Counted from the first letter of the stretch, positions 42,120 through 53,545 are shown. The stretch is 64,000 nt of DNA from Achatina immaculata (GCA_009760885.1 CM019697.1:29442710-29506709), one strand, 5' to 3'. Notes: generated from the sequence alone by a model not told the origin. Numbers and translations are program-made.

Positions 42120-43270
42120 AACCAATTTGCATGCCTTGGCAGCTATACAGACAGGATGGTGACACAAAATGTTAGAAATGCAAACACAGCATTGGTCTTT
42201 AAAAATCTTGAGAAAATATGATAATCAAAAGAAATAGAAAACAAATTAGACACATCTGAAAAAAAACTCCCCTGGGAACAACTGAGTTAAGAACTAACTT
42301 ATCTTAACATAGTCTTTATGAGACAAGGAACATAGATCTGTTTGCTTAAAAACTCTGACCTACTTCTGTAGCCCAGAAACTTGTAGCAATCAGCACTAAT
42401 TTTAACTGTTATTTTTGTAAAATATAATGTCAGTTTGGTGGAAGGATGGGGTCATGGAGATCGCTGACAGGGATGAGGAAAATCTGGTGTGAAACCAATG
42501 AATCCAGGACGTGACAAGCCTATGGGTCTTTACAACAATGGCTATCAGAATGATGCAAACAAAACAGAGCCAGCAGACTATAGGTGGCAGGGAATATATA
42601 TCACTGAAGCACTCATCCGATTCCTCATCCCAAAGTCAGAGTGTCTCTGTGGAACTGTCTCAAAACCGTTTGACATGGAGAAGGGGCTGGAAAAAAGTTT
42701 TGGCCAGGCCAGCCTACACCACTGTCTTCATGGCAGCCCGACAAGACCACAGTCTGCCCTAGCAAGGAAAGGTGCTGAAGTCGAAGGTACCTAGCCAAAA
42801 GGCACATCGCAAAATTGGGGGTACCATGCATTATCGCTAATGAAATGTCTCTATCTGCAGTTTTCAAACATGGTGCTTGCCCTGTGAAGACTAATCAGGC
42901 AGGTGCAGTGCCGGGCCCCCTGCCTCAAAAGGGTCCACCCAGTGCTATTGGAGGTCCTCTCAGTTTGTCTTGTGGAGCCAGGAGACATGAGAGTAAGATA
43001 AGCTCTATGGTCCCATACATGAATTACAAAAAACAGTGAAATTTATCCAAGAGACAGGATTGCAGATACAGACAGACAATGCGTATGAAGAAGAAGAAGA
43101 AAACTACATTCTGTATGCAATAAATAGAATGAATTCTAGACCAATGCAGAGATAAGGAAGATGAGCACACAACAATCTGTCTCATCAATGATAAAAAAAT
43201 GAGCCGGACATGTATCGGCCACATGATGAGAAGAAACAACCAGAGAATCCCAAAATGAACTCAGATCGGA
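42120..43270 (+). mobile_element. LINE-C copy split by a deleted LINE-I
   Basis: The left part (42120-42268) matches LINE-C from the thumb (CAATTTGCATGCCTTGGCAG) to ACAAATTAGACACATCTG. The right part (43097-43270) continues LINE-C shortly after the same point, with ATGAATTC..., CACAACAATCTGTCTCATCA and GGCCACATGATGAGAAG. The material between them is the internally deleted LINE-I at 42269-43096. LINE-C was therefore here first. Confidence 0.75.
42269..43096 (+). mobile_element. Internally deleted LINE-I derivative
   Basis: An 828-bp element. The first ~730 bp match the 5' end of LINE-I (CCCTGGGAACAACTGAG at 42269 to GGAGACATGAGAGTAAG near 43000), including the ORF1 start MKPMNPGRDKPMGLYNNGYQ at 42489. 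At about 43000 it jumps to the last ~95 bp of LINE-I (AGCTCTATGGTCCCATACAT, then GATACAGACAGACAATGCG) and the tail GAAGAAGAAGAAG (43086-43098). Endonuclease, RT and RNase H are all lost. It keeps both ends, so it looks like a mobile deletion derivative. The flanks share GAAAACT-like sequence, compatible with a short duplication. Confidence 0.8.
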
Positions 43271-43754
43271 TGCAACAGGATAAAACTTACAGCATCATTG
43301 CAGTCCACAGCATCTGTACTGTGTTCACCTGAAACATTTTTTTTGGAAATAGAAAAAATTTCACACATTTTGTTTCTTTCAAAACTTTCCTACAAATCTG
43401 CAAATATTTATGCAAATAATACTTAGAGTTTAACATTTGTGAAAACAAATATTTAATGCTGTTATTTGATAACAGATGCAGAACAGTCACTGATGCAGAA
43501 GTAGCAAGACAAAGTACAAAAGCAAATATCTATTGTACTTCTCTGTCCTTGTGTTTTTTGCTTTATGAAATCACATTATTCTTTTGTGATTTCTTTACCT
43601 TATTACACATTATTAAGTTAGTGAGTTTTAACTTAACAAAAAAGTATTTCTGTGACATAACTCATTAGACTGGTTGTGTGATTATGATTACAGCCTGATG
43701 TTTCTGCTTCTTTAGTAATGAAGTGCAATGAATATTGATTTTGGCAAATCTGAT

Positions 43755-45064
43755 CCGCTGTTGGCGAGATCTTCAGCTGCCGTGCGTGGAGCGGTGCTCT
43801 TCCCGGCCAATGAAGAAATTTGCAAATGAGGTTGCCGCGCAGCATCACTGCGGAAAAGGTGGTTGAAAGGATAAATCGAAGCAAACAGTCAAATCACGGC
43901 ACCTCTGGTCTGGAGGTCGGCCACGTCCCGAGTGCAGTCATATTGGGTGAAATGCATGAACCGGCTTGTCCTAGAGGTTAAGTCACTGCTGGCTTGACTC
44001 TTCAAATGCCGCGCGTGGAGTGAAGCTCCTTCCAGTTAAGGAAGTAAATGCGGAAATAAAGGTTCCTGTGCGGCGCCGATGGGAAAAGGTGGTGGAAAGT
44101 GAAGTTTAACCTGGTATGTCCAGTAGTATCGCTACGAGAGTTATACCACGGCGCCTCTGCTCTAGAGGCCGCCTACGTCCGAAATACACATACACTGGTG
44201 AAATATGCATAAACTGGCACACACCAGGGGTGGAACTCGATGGCTAGACATGTCATGCCACCTCCGCTCTAGAGGTCGGTAACGCCTGATAAACACCCAT
44301 ACTGGTGAATTTTGCCTAAACCGGCTCATACCAGGGGTGAATCTTGAAGGCTTTGAATGTCACAGTACCTCTGCCCCAGAGGTCGGTCCCGTCCCAAACA
44401 CGCCCATACTGGGAAATGCCTAAACCGGCTCAACCCAGGGGTAGAAGTCAGTAGTGGCGAGGATTCGTCCTCCTGGACAAAAGCTCCATCCTGGTCACAA
44501 CTAGGAAGGGTAGCGGCCACGACCGCAAAATGCTGAAGTCGGAGACACTGGACCAGGGAAGTCTAGATAGGCAACCACCTCTCACCCGGCGGGTTATGTC
44601 TGCGTATCCTAATCACGCTGAGGTTTTCCGGTGAGAAAGTCCAACCCTGGACTGGATGGGCAACCACCTCTCACCCGGCGATGATACACGGGTATCTCAA
44701 AACACGTCGAGGTTTTCCGGTGAGAAAGTCCAACTCTGGCCTGGGTGGGCTAACGCCTCTCACCCAGCGGGGATGCACTGATATTCCAAACACGTCGAGG
44801 TCTTCCGGTGAGAAAGTCCAACCCTAGACCAAACTGGTGCAATGAAAACCACGGTGTCACGCAATCCCGCTTCCGTGACCCACCAAGAATACAGGCTAAA
44901 GCACTGTGATACTCTGAACCCCTTGTGGTCCTTTCGTGGAACTCGTGTGGTCTATTTTGGACCACATAGGGGACCACGGGACCTACGAGGACCACATGCG
45001 TGAATTCAGTAGGTTCGCAATGCAGTTTTTGGTGGTAGAAGTGAACGAAGAAGAAGAAGAAGAA
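43755..45064 (+). mobile_element. N element copy 2
   Basis: A 1310-bp copy with perfect 12-bp duplications GGCAAATCTGAT (43743-43754 and 45065-45076). It holds about four of the ~107-bp units (TAGAGGTCG/CCTAAACCGGCT/CAGGGGTG) at 43870-44460, three to four ~73-bp units (CAACCACCTCTCACCCGGCG with GAGAAAGTCCAAC) at 44570-44830, and a 3' region. The end reads GTGAACGAAGAAGAAGAAGA. It is 5'-truncated relative to copy 3. No coding capacity. Confidence 0.9.
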
Positions 45065-45234
45065 GGCAAATCTGATGGCATATACGTGCCACAGATTGTA
45101 TTTAGGAGACTAGTTACCTTCTCTATGCCTATATCATTTAAAGCCATGATAATGTCTTTAAAATGTTGCCTGGTCATGGTGGCTTCCTTGCCTTCATCCA
45201 AGTGGATTTTTAACTTCAGTTTCTAATATTCTTA

Positions 45235-45475
45235 CATCTTACATCCTTCCTGTGCTGTTAAATGTCACATAGGGCTGGAATGGTAGTTTGTCAAGTTTTC
45301 CTATTTTCAGCAAGCTTTTCAACCTCATCAACGGATGTTATACCCTCTAAACTGGCCTCTCTTAACAATGTCCTCTTTAGAGCTTCACATGGTCAACCTC
45401 TTTTTCTTCAGTCTATTATGTTTTACTTGATAGCTTGTTTTGGGATTCTCTGATTGTTTATTCTCATCACATGAC
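45235..45475 (-). mobile_element. LINE-C 3' fragment, minus strand
   Basis: From ATCTTACATCCTTCCTGTGC at 45236 to TGTTTATTCTCATCACATGA near 45466: the inverse of the LINE-C end. It is cut on the right by the (CT)n tail of RTE-B. Confidence 0.75.
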
Positions 45476-45936
45476 CGATATCTCTCTCTCTCTCTCTGAA
45501 CCTTAAGTGCCCAGGGTACATGGGGCTTCCGCAAAGGTTTTCCACAAATGCCTGTCCTTTGCCTTTTTTTTCTGCTCTTGCCCAGGTGAGCCCTCTATTG
45601 CTCAATATCCTTTCTGTTGTTTTTCTCCATGTCTCTTTTGGTCTACACTTACTTCTGTTCCCCTGTGGTATCCATCTTAGTGCTATTTTTGGTAGTGAGT
45701 TGTCAGTCATTTGGACCATATGTCCCAATCATTGCCAGCATCTTTCCTCAATAATTGCTGTTAGTGGCTTCATCTGCATTTCTGCCAATAAGATGTTATT
45801 TATTATGGTGTTTGGCCAAAATATTTTTCTAATTCTTCATAAACATTTAGTCTGGAAAGAATTCAGCTTGTTTTCTATGGTTTTGGTGATTTTCCAGCAT
45901 TCACTTCCATAGAGTAGTACACTTAGAACATTACTC

Positions 45937-46587
45937 TTAAATATCCTGATTTTCATATTCATGCTTAGTTTTTTTAGATTTCCATATAGTCTGCAGCACT
46001 GCAAAAGCCTGGTTTGCTCTGGTAAGTCTGCTGTTGATGTCCTCTGTGCTGTCTCCATTTTCTACTACTCTACTGCCAAGGTATACAAATTTATTGACCT
46101 CCTCCACTAACTTGCTATCTATTATGAGTACATTTCTGTTGTTCACATTTTGCTTCATTAACTTTGTCTTTACTACGTTGATCTTTAGTTCTTTGTTGTT
46201 TGCATTCTGCGTTAGCTTGTTTATTTTATCTTGCATTTCTTTGTGACTGCTTGATAGTAGACAAATGTCGTCTGCAAAGTCAAGGTCCTCCAGCACTGTG
46301 TCAAGGGTCCATTGTAATCCTCTGAGTTTGTCTGATGTTGCCTCCTTCATTAACCAGTCTACTGCCAAGATAAATAATGTTGGTGATAGTACACATCCCT
46401 GCTTCACTCCTGTTTGTACCCTAAAGCTGCTGCAGGTATGTTCTCCACAGTTCACTTTGCACTGAAAACCCTCATATAGGGCTTTGATTACATTCACTAT
46501 CTTATGGGGCATGCCATGCCATTTTAGGATTTTCCACAGTGCATCTTTGTTGACACTGTCAAAGGGTTTCTCAAAATCTATAAACAA
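45937..46587 (-). pseudogene. RTE-B reverse transcriptase palm and thumb
   Basis: 216-residue frame: MFIDFEKPFDSVNKDALWKI, GVKQGCVLSPTLFILAVDWL and the catalytic LDFADDICLLSSSHKEMQDK, then VNKFVYLGSRVVENGDSTED. The Asp pair of FADD is intact. EKPFD has Pro where Ala is usual. The frame ends in a shift (KKTKHEYENQDI*); the next block, NVLSVLLYGSECWKITKTIE, is in another frame at 45837-46058. Confidence 0.85.
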
Positions 46588-46660
46588 TGCATATGTTGGG
46601 CTATGCCACTCATTTGCCTGTTCTAATATTTGTCTAAGTACAAATATGTGGTCTATGCAT

Positions 46661-48172
46661 CTTCTTCTTCGTTTGCTTCTACAACCAAGACCGCCCTGAA
46701 TTTACGCCTGTGGTCCTCGTTAAGTCCCATGGTCCCCCGTGTGGTTCCCAAAGGGACAAGATCCCCAAGAGAACCACAAGAGGTATCGCAGGACTTGAGC
46801 CTGTATTCTTGGTGGGTCTCAGAAGCGGGATTGCGTGACACCGTGGTTTTCATTGCACCAGTTTAGTCTAGAGTCGGACTTTCTCACCGGAAGACCTCGA
46901 CGTGTTTTGGATATCAGTGTATCCCCACTGGGTGAGAGGTGGTAGCCCACCCAGGCCAGAGTTGGACTTTCTCACCGGAAAACCTTGACGTATTTTGAGA
47001 TACCTGTGTATCACCGCCGGGTGAGAGGTGGTTGCCCATCCAGTCCAGTGTTGGACTTTCTCACCGGAAAACCTCAGCGTGATTAAGATACGCATATATC
47101 CCCACCGGGTGAGAGGTGGTTGCCTATCTAGACTGCCCTGGTCCAGTGTCCAACTTCACTATTTTGTGGTCATGGCCGCTACCCTTCCTAGTTGTGACCA
47201 GGATGGAGCTTTTGTCCAGGAGGACGAATCCTTGCCACTAGTGACTTCCACCCCTGGGTTGAGCCGGTTTAGGCATATTATCCCAGTATGGGCATGTTTG
47301 GGACGTGACCGACCTCTAGAGCAGAAGTACCATGACATGCAAAGTCTTCAAGTTTCACCCCTGGTGTGAGTCGGTTTAGGTATATTTCACCAGTATGGGT
47401 GTATATCGGGTGTGACCGACCTTTAGAGTGGAGGTGGCGTGACATGCATAGTCATCAAGTTTCACCCCTGGTGTATGCCGGTTTAGGCATATTTCACCAG
47501 TGTAGGTGTATTTCGGACGTAGCCGGCCTCTAGAGCAGAGTTGCCGTGGTATGTGTAGCTCTCGCAGCGATACTACAGGACATACCGATTAAACTTCACT
47601 TTATCCTTTCCTTCACCTTTTCACATCGGCGCTGCACAGCAACCCTTACTTCTTTTTCACAGTTTCTTCCTTGACTGGGAGGAGCTTCACTCCACACGCG
47701 GCATCCGATGAGTCTCGCCAGCAGTGTCTTAACCTCTGGGTTAAGCCGGTTCAGGCATTTCACCCGATATGAGTGCACTTAGGACGTCGCCAACCTCTAG
47801 ACCAGAGGTGCCGTAATTTGACTGTTTGCTTTGCTTTTATCCTTTCTACCACCATTTCCACAGTTGTGCCGCGTGGCAACCCCATTTGCGCCTTTCTTCA
47901 TTGGCCAGGAGGAGCACTGCTCCACCCACGGCAGCTGAAGAATCTCGCCAGCAGCAGTAGATGAGCTACCAAACGTGCCTCTCATCTTCCCTGATTGTCT
48001 GGTTTTCTGGTGCCAGATGTTCGCCTTCGCCCTTTCTCCTGTTAGTTTAAACAGTTCTGCCACGAGAAGGCCAGGAACTGGACTTGACTACCAGAGGCTA
48101 TTTGAGACGCACGCCGCTGGAGCAGAGAGCGAATTCTACACCCCACCTCCGGCAATAACAGTCCTTAGAACC
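46661..48172 (-). mobile_element. N element copy 3, longest
   Basis: A 1512-bp element on the minus strand with a perfect 12-bp duplication TGGTCTATGCAT (46649-46660 and 48173-48184). Removing the insert and one duplication restores the RTE-B reading frame (CIDQ/CIDH-IFVLRQ). The 5' end at 48172 begins GGTTCTAAGGACTGTTATTG, absent from copies 1 and 2. About four ~107-bp units (47270-47830) and three ~73-bp units (46880-47130) follow. The 3' end reads GCAAACGAAGAAGAAG. An 88-residue open frame (47797-48063) at the 5' part has no recognisable domain. Confidence 0.9.
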
Positions 48173-48627
48173 TGGTCTATGCATGATCTTCCTTTCCTAA
48201 ATCCTGCCTGCTCTTTCTGAACTTTTCCCTCAAGTGCTGGTACAATTCTGTTGATGATTATTCTGCAAAATACTTTACTGGTGAGTGGCAGTAGGGTAAT
48301 GCCTCTCCAGTTCCCGCAATCTCTGAGGTCACCCTTCTTTGGTAGTTTTACTATAAGGCCAGTTTTCCACTCCTCTGGAGCTTTTTCTAGATCCCAAATT
48401 TGTTGTAGTTTCCGGCATAGTTGTTTTGGTGTTTCTGTTTCTTTTGCTTTCAACCTCTCAGCAGTCACTTCATCTTCACCTGGTGCCCTGTCTAATTTTA
48501 GCTTCTTTATTGCCTCCTTTACTTCACCTATTGTTTTTGGTCCTGTACTGACGTTTAGCTCCATTTTTGCTACAGGTATGTCTACTGTTTGTGTTCGTTT
48601 TACTGAGGTGTTCCCTCCATCTTTCAA
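48136..48627 (-). pseudogene. RTE-B reverse transcriptase fingers
   Basis: 163-residue frame: LKLDRAPGEDEVTAERLKAK, WKTGLIVKLPKKGDLRDCGN, WRGITLLPLTSKVFCRIIIN and QAGFRKGRSCIDQV, typical RT fingers motifs. After CIDQ it runs into the N element (VLRTVIAGGGV*). Across the N insertion the frame resumes with HIFVLRQILEQANEWHSPTY, confirming the insertion point. Confidence 0.85.
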
Positions 48628-49631
48628 TTTTTTTCTCTTTTTCCACTTAAGTCCTTAATGCACTCTCACATTTTGTGCTAAAATTATCTGTCATCTGCTT
48701 TGTGATTTTGTAGATGATTTTCATGCCTTTTTCCTATGCTGCTTTCTCTGCTGCTTCTGCCAAGTCGTCATATTATTGACGTTTATCTTGGCAGCATGAT
48801 TCCTTCACCTCTTTGTCTTTCTGTGCATCATTATTTAAGACTTGTTTTTTCAGCCTTTGTGATTTGCTGCTTAGTAATTTTTCTTCTTTGGTCTATCTTT
48901 TCCCATATGGTCTTGTGTATCCATTCCTCTTTTCTCCTTTTCTGATATCCCAGCACCTTTTTTGCTGTTTCCTGTAGTGCTTCATTGAAGTCTAGTATGG
49001 ATATTTCTGCTTTGTTTTTTAGGACACTGAAGTACTTCTTAAGTATTGCTGAGAATTCCTTTCTTGTTAGGTGGTCTTTCAGTTTAGTTGTATCAAACTG
49101 TGCCTTTCCGTGTTCTCCGATTTTGGCTTTCCTTAATTTTAGTCTTATTTTCGATACCAGAAAGCTGTGATCGCTTCCTATATCTGCTCCTTCCTTGCTC
49201 TTATATCTTGTAGTGACCATTTCCATTTGTTGTTTATGTGATCAATTTGGTTTTTTTGTGCTTTTTGTTTGGGGACCTCCAAGTCACTTTTTGGATGTTT
49301 TTAGTATTGAAAAATTGTCCCTCCAATGGTCATCGTATTTTCTTCGCAGACCCACACAGTCTTTTTACATTTTCATTTATTTTTCCAATTCCTTCTCTTC
49401 CTATGATCTTCTTCTATCTTCATTTCCCTCACCTACTTTTGCATTGAAGTCACCCAAGATGATTAGCATATCATGCTTGGGTTTTGTTTCTGCTGTGGCT
49501 TGGAGGCTGTTGTAAAACTCTTCTTTTCATTGCTCTTTAGATGTTTCTGTTGTTGCATAACAAACTCTAATAAACAGCTTTGTGAATCTTGAGTTGAAGC
49601 ATGCATATAATAATCTCTGATTTATATGGGT

Positions 49632-49967
49632 TCATTTCAGCAATGCTCTTGATGCTTTTTTTTTTTTTTTGTTATAATCAAAGAAAACTCCTCCTTTGTG
49701 ATTATCTTCTTTACCTGACCATATTATTGTATCTTCTGCGTGCTGTTTTGTTAATTTCCTTCTGCCTTGTCCTGTCCATCTTGCCTCTTGTATCCCTAAT
49801 ATGCCTAGTTTGTATCTATGCATGTCCTTGATGGTCTGTGCTAGTTTTCCAGTTTGATTAAATGTTCTTACATTCCAACTGCCTATTTGCATCTTGTGTT
49901 TAGGTTCCAGGAGGTTTGCAGTCAGGCTGGGTACTTCCAGTGGCAGGCTTTCAATCACAACCATCAT
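49632..49967 (-). pseudogene. RTE-B endonuclease N-terminal part
   Basis: The frame contains KMQIGSWNVRTFNQTGKLAQ and ILGIQEARWTGQGRRKLTKQ, then breaks at a T-rich slippage (GGVFFDYNKKK), where the copy at 35207-36001 reads GGVALIITKEV. The A/T run at 49659-49671 is the probable cause. The motifs give the first two conserved blocks of an APE endonuclease. Confidence 0.8.
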
Positions 49968-50149
49968 GGGCTCAGTTTCCTGGTATAAATTTCACCTTTC
50001 ACCTGCGTTTGTTTTTTCCCTTGTTTCTGTAGCAGTATGATGATTTTTTTTTTTAACCAGATAGGGTTGCTGGCCCTATGCTGAACCCTCCTTAGTGACC
50101 ATTTATGATCATGTGTGGTAGGATACAGTGGTCCTATTCTTTGCTTCCT

Positions 50150-51390
50150 AAGCAAGCAGCCATGTCTACACAGGGGATACTGCAAAGTTATGGCACAGAA
50201 TTTTTGTGCAGCAAAACTTGAGTTTGAAAATCTAAAAAGTTCCACTAAATTTGATAAAGGCACTTGTCTAACCTTCGGTCAGAGAAAGTAAGACTGTCAT
50301 ACTCTTGCTCACTCAATTTCCTCCTTGTAAGAAAGACAGCCACATTATGCCTTCTCAATACACAAGAACCATGATCAGGATGACTTCTATCTGTACAGAA
50401 TTCACATCATTCAGGAAACTCAGTAAAAATGACATGTGCCTTTCACTTTACTGTACTCACAGCACTCAGCAAATTCATTCAGGATTATATATGCTAGTTA
50501 TTGACTGTACTCAAATTACTCAGCAAACTTAATGAAGATGACATCCACTTGCCTGTTATGACTTCGACAGAACCTCCACTGTCCAACTCTGAGAAAGTTA
50601 TCAGGCTCATGCCAGAGTTTTGTTGCTGTTGAGGTTATTTATAAAATGAAATGCTTGGGCTCTTCTAACATACTAAAAATATTTGGAAAATATAACATTA
50701 TACCCTGAACATATTCTATAACAATAATCTGAGTTCATTCAGAGGACAAACAAACAAACAACATTTACCTGATTCACACTCATTCTTCCCAAATAAGAGT
50801 TGCAGATGAGACAGATTTCATAAAAGAGACTAAACAAGATGAGAAATGCATAGATTTACGTTCATAATCTTCTGTCTTTAACAAAGTTAATCAATTTACT
50901 GGAAGGACTCCATGAAAGAAATGTGTGAAGGAGAGTTTTTGCTCTGAAGGCTGAGCTAACCAATCACAACTAGTCAAGACCTTGTTCACTTTCTCCATGT
51001 GTTACAGCAGTCCTGGCCAATGAGATAGATTTTGAAGTGATCCTATTGTGATGGAGCTTACAGAGAAGCTTGGGATTAAAAAGGAGTTATTTAATCTTCC
51101 CATATACAATACAGCACAATGTGGAAGGTCATGACTCTCAGTAACCGTTGTCATCACATATCCTATAGTAAAAGAATAAATCACTGAGTCATAGTGAATT
51201 TGCATAAAACATAATAGCAATTAAAGAAAATAAAGACTGTATGTGATGCTGTCTTTTACTGTCTTGAAGAGATTTTAATTACTCATGTCACAATTTGTAA
51301 TGAAAGTTATTAATTCGGTATTATCAGGTTTTATCACTGTATTTTATAAATAAACAGCATGAATTTCGCAGCATAAAGAAATAGCATCAA
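50150..51390. other. Non-coding stretch
   Basis: No firmly supported feature. A donor-like site (AATCAG/GTAAATG on the minus strand, 50761-50769) is noted among the rejected items. The rest is AT-rich sequence without recognisable coding or repeat structure. Confidence 0.4.
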
Positions 51391-51493
51391 ATGTACGAGG
51401 GGTGATTGATAAGTTCTCGGCATAAGGTACAACGGATTATTTGTGGACAACTTTTTTGGGTTATTTCTCAACACAGTCCCCTTGCCCACCCTT

Positions 51494-51608
51494 CTTAGAG
51501 TGTCAGGAGTTTAATAGGGCCGAAACACTTGTTTGAGGGGGGTACTTCCTCTGATGATCTGAAGGAGATGTGTTGTTGTTGTGCTCTCTACAGTAGAGTT
51601 TCCTGCAT
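51494..51608 (+). mobile_element. LINE-X 3' tail inserted in the mariner
   Basis: 115 bp matching 27159-27273 (CTTAGAGTGTCAGGAGTTTA, GGGCCGAAACACTTGT, CCTCTGATGATCTGAAGGAG, then TTTCCTGCAT). Only the 3' end is present, so it is a short, 5'-truncated retroposition without the tRNA-like part. It postdates the mariner. Confidence 0.85.
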
Positions 51609-52606
51609 ACTCTTAGTCCAGCGATCCTGGAGCATACGGATCCCTTCCTTGTAAAAGTTAGCATCTTGTGCTAGTAGAAAGTGGTCTATAGCATGAATGA
51701 TGTCATCATCTGAAGCAAATTTGCAACCTCTGAGCTCGTTTTTGAGTTTGGTAAACAGGTAACAGTCCAAAGGGGCCAAATCTGGGGAATATGGAGGATG
51801 TTCAAGAAGCTAGAAGCCTCATTCATGAATGGCAGCCATTGCCACCACCGCCTTGTGAACTGGAGCATTGTCTTGCTGAAAGATGACTCCCCTTGTCAAT
51901 TTCTCAATTTCCCTGATGCTTTTCCTTCAGTCTGACCCGCAGTTGCTTCACAAGATTAGTGACCGTTCTGCCCTTTTGAAGATAGTCTACCAATAGCACA
52001 CTTTCTGAATCCCAAAAGATGGAAGCCATCACTTTGCCTGCAGACAGAACCACTCTTTCTTTCTTTGGAGGTGGGGATCCATGATGTTTCAACTGCTTAG
52101 ACTGTTCTTTGGTTTCTGGTTGAAAATGATGAACCCAAGTCTCACCCATAGTCACAAATTGCTGAAGAAACTTTTCAGGATCTGCAAGAAAAATGGCCAA
52201 GATTGTCTCTTGACATGTTGAGATGCTATCATTTGTGATCAGCTCCAAGAAGTTTCAGGACCCATCGAGCAGAGACCTTTGTCATTTGAAGATCATTGTG
52301 AATAACGGCATGAACATGTTCCTGGGAGATGGCCAACTCAGTAGCAATGTACTGCTCAGTTAGTCATTGATCCTCCATTATCATGTCATGGATTCTATCG
52401 ATGGTTACCGTTCTTTGTCTTCCTGGACGGAGATCATTTTCCAGACTCTCCCTTCCATGTTTGAATTGAGCTACCCATTTCTTCACTGTGCTATAAGAAG
52501 GGGCACTCTCCCCTAGAGTCTCCACCATAGATCTCCTTCGATGATAAGTTCTTGATGCAGAGGTAGTAAATGACTGCTTGATGAGAAATTTTATCCATTT
52601 TCTCAA
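51588..52606 (-). pseudogene. Mariner transposase pseudogene
   Basis: Segments in order: helix-turn-helix (FTTSASRTYHRRRSMVETLG, YSTVKKWVAQFKHGRESLEN, PGRQRTVTIDRIHDM; 52364-52606), then ETWVHHFQPETKEQS (52100-52150, where DE(S/T)W is expected for the first catalytic Asp). SAGKVMASIFWDSESVLLVD and YLQKGRTVTNLVKQLR follow, then QQDNAPVHKAVVAMAAIHE (second catalytic Asp, 51820-51880), LAPLDCYLFTKLKNELRGCK and DANFYKEGIRMLQDRWTKSM (51610-51780). Stops and frameshifts separate the blocks, notably after QWLTEQ near 52364, after KEKHQGN near 51904, and within the region 51780-51800. Not functional. Confidence 0.88.
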
Positions 52607-52974
52607 TTTCTGCCACCCTTTACCACTTCAGCAGCCTGTAAAAAAACTGGTTACAGTTAACTTCTTGGTGTTTAATCTTACATTAACCTGATCTATAAAT
52701 GCATTTAATATCAACTGTGTTTCAAGTTTTTGTACCTTATACTGAGAACTTATCAATCACCCCTCGTAGACTGAGAAACATTTCACAACATTAAAGAAGT
52801 GCTTAAAAAAAATGCAGAAATGAAACAAAAAGTAACTGGCAATAGCCAGATGTATGTGCTTGTTTTTTTGATCAGTCTATAGAACTAGCTGTATTTTCTA
52901 AGTTGTTCCAAACATGTTTTTGAATGTTAAATTTCCACTGCTCACAAGTACTATCTGATAAGAGATATTTTGTT

Positions 52975-53328
52975 TGTCTACAGAAGAGTTCTCCAAATAT
53001 CATGGACACAAAAAAGAACAAATATATCTATTCTACAAGAGCTTAATATTGAAGAAGGCTGGCTAGTAAAGAGGATTAAAGAGAGAAAACTTAAATATTT
53101 TGGACACATTAAATGTCATGATAATTTAGAGAAGACCATATTGGAAGGATACATAATGGGAAAAAGAAAAAGAGGAAGACCAAAACGAAGATGGCTGCAA
53201 GACATCGTTGACGATCTGGAAATGGATGCCATAGCAGCAGGCCATCTTGCTCACAATTAAGAGGCCTACAGAGTGCTGTTTGGGAGGCAAAGTTCCGCAA
53301 GGGACATGCAAATGAATGAATGAATGAC
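52975..53328 (+). mobile_element. RTE-A 3' fragment with (TGAA)n tail
   Basis: The last ~350 bp of RTE-A: YRRVLQISWTQKRTNISILQ, NIEEGWLVKRIKERKLKYFG, KRKRGRPKRRWLQDIVDDLE, tail ATGAATGAATGAATGA (53309-53326). Only one stop (CACAATTAAGAGG, 53256) breaks the frame. Similar in size to the fragment at 5505-5905. Confidence 0.85.
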
Positions 53329-53379
53329 AACATGTGCACATACACATACACATATAGAAAAAAGAGATAACATGAAACA

Positions 53380-53545
53380 AACATTAAGACAAATGAAAAG
53401 GGATATGGCATGAAAAACACATCGAGATAAATGAAAAGAGAGACGAAGTGAAATTTAAATACATTAAGACAAATGAAAAGAGAGATGAAGTGAAATTTAA
53501 CCACATTAAGACAAATGAAAAGAGAATGAAGTGAAATTACACACA
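53380..53545. repeat. ~42-bp tandem repeat, three to four copies
   Basis: Units contain ACAAATGAAAAGAGAGATGA followed by AGTGAAATTTAA and CACATTAAG. The left unit is diverged. It lies just right of the RTE-A tail. Confidence 0.85.

Larger units (their letters stand above)
45476..50144 (-). mobile_element. RTE-B copy, full span, split by N copy 3
   Basis: An RTE-B LINE on the minus strand with its 5' end at 50144 (GCAAAGAATAGGACCACTGT) and its tail, a (GA)n run, at 45478-45498. It spans about 4.67 kb including the 1.51-kb N insertion; its own length is about 3.15 kb. In order: endonuclease start (49632-49967), endonuclease end and linker (48831-49226), RT fingers (48136-48627), N copy 3, RT palm and thumb (45937-46587), C-terminal domain (45423-45728). 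Frames are broken in several places, so it is inactive. Confidence 0.85.
51396..52766 (-). mobile_element. Mariner element with LINE-X insertion
   Basis: Terminal inverted repeats begin CGAGGGGTGATTGATAAGTT at 51396 and, inverted, end at 52766; about 38 bp match with two or three differences. TA flanks at 51394-51395 and 52767-52768. Total 1371 bp; without the 115-bp LINE-X insert about 1.25 kb, a normal mariner length. The minus strand encodes a degenerate mariner transposase, DNA-binding domain to C-terminus. The insert at 51494-51608 sits near the end of the transposase frame. Confidence 0.92.

Noticed and set aside
45473..50160. Target-site duplication for the RTE-B copy 45476-50144
   Set aside because: The left flank is LINE-C but the sequence right of 50144 is not, and no matching short repeat was found; the copy's flanks have probably been rearranged.
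50769..50829. Possible exon linking 53795-53907 to 32701-32806
   Set aside because: Only a 16-bp micro-exon with a poor acceptor (GGGAAG) would satisfy the phases. The better acceptor at 50830 gives the wrong phase.
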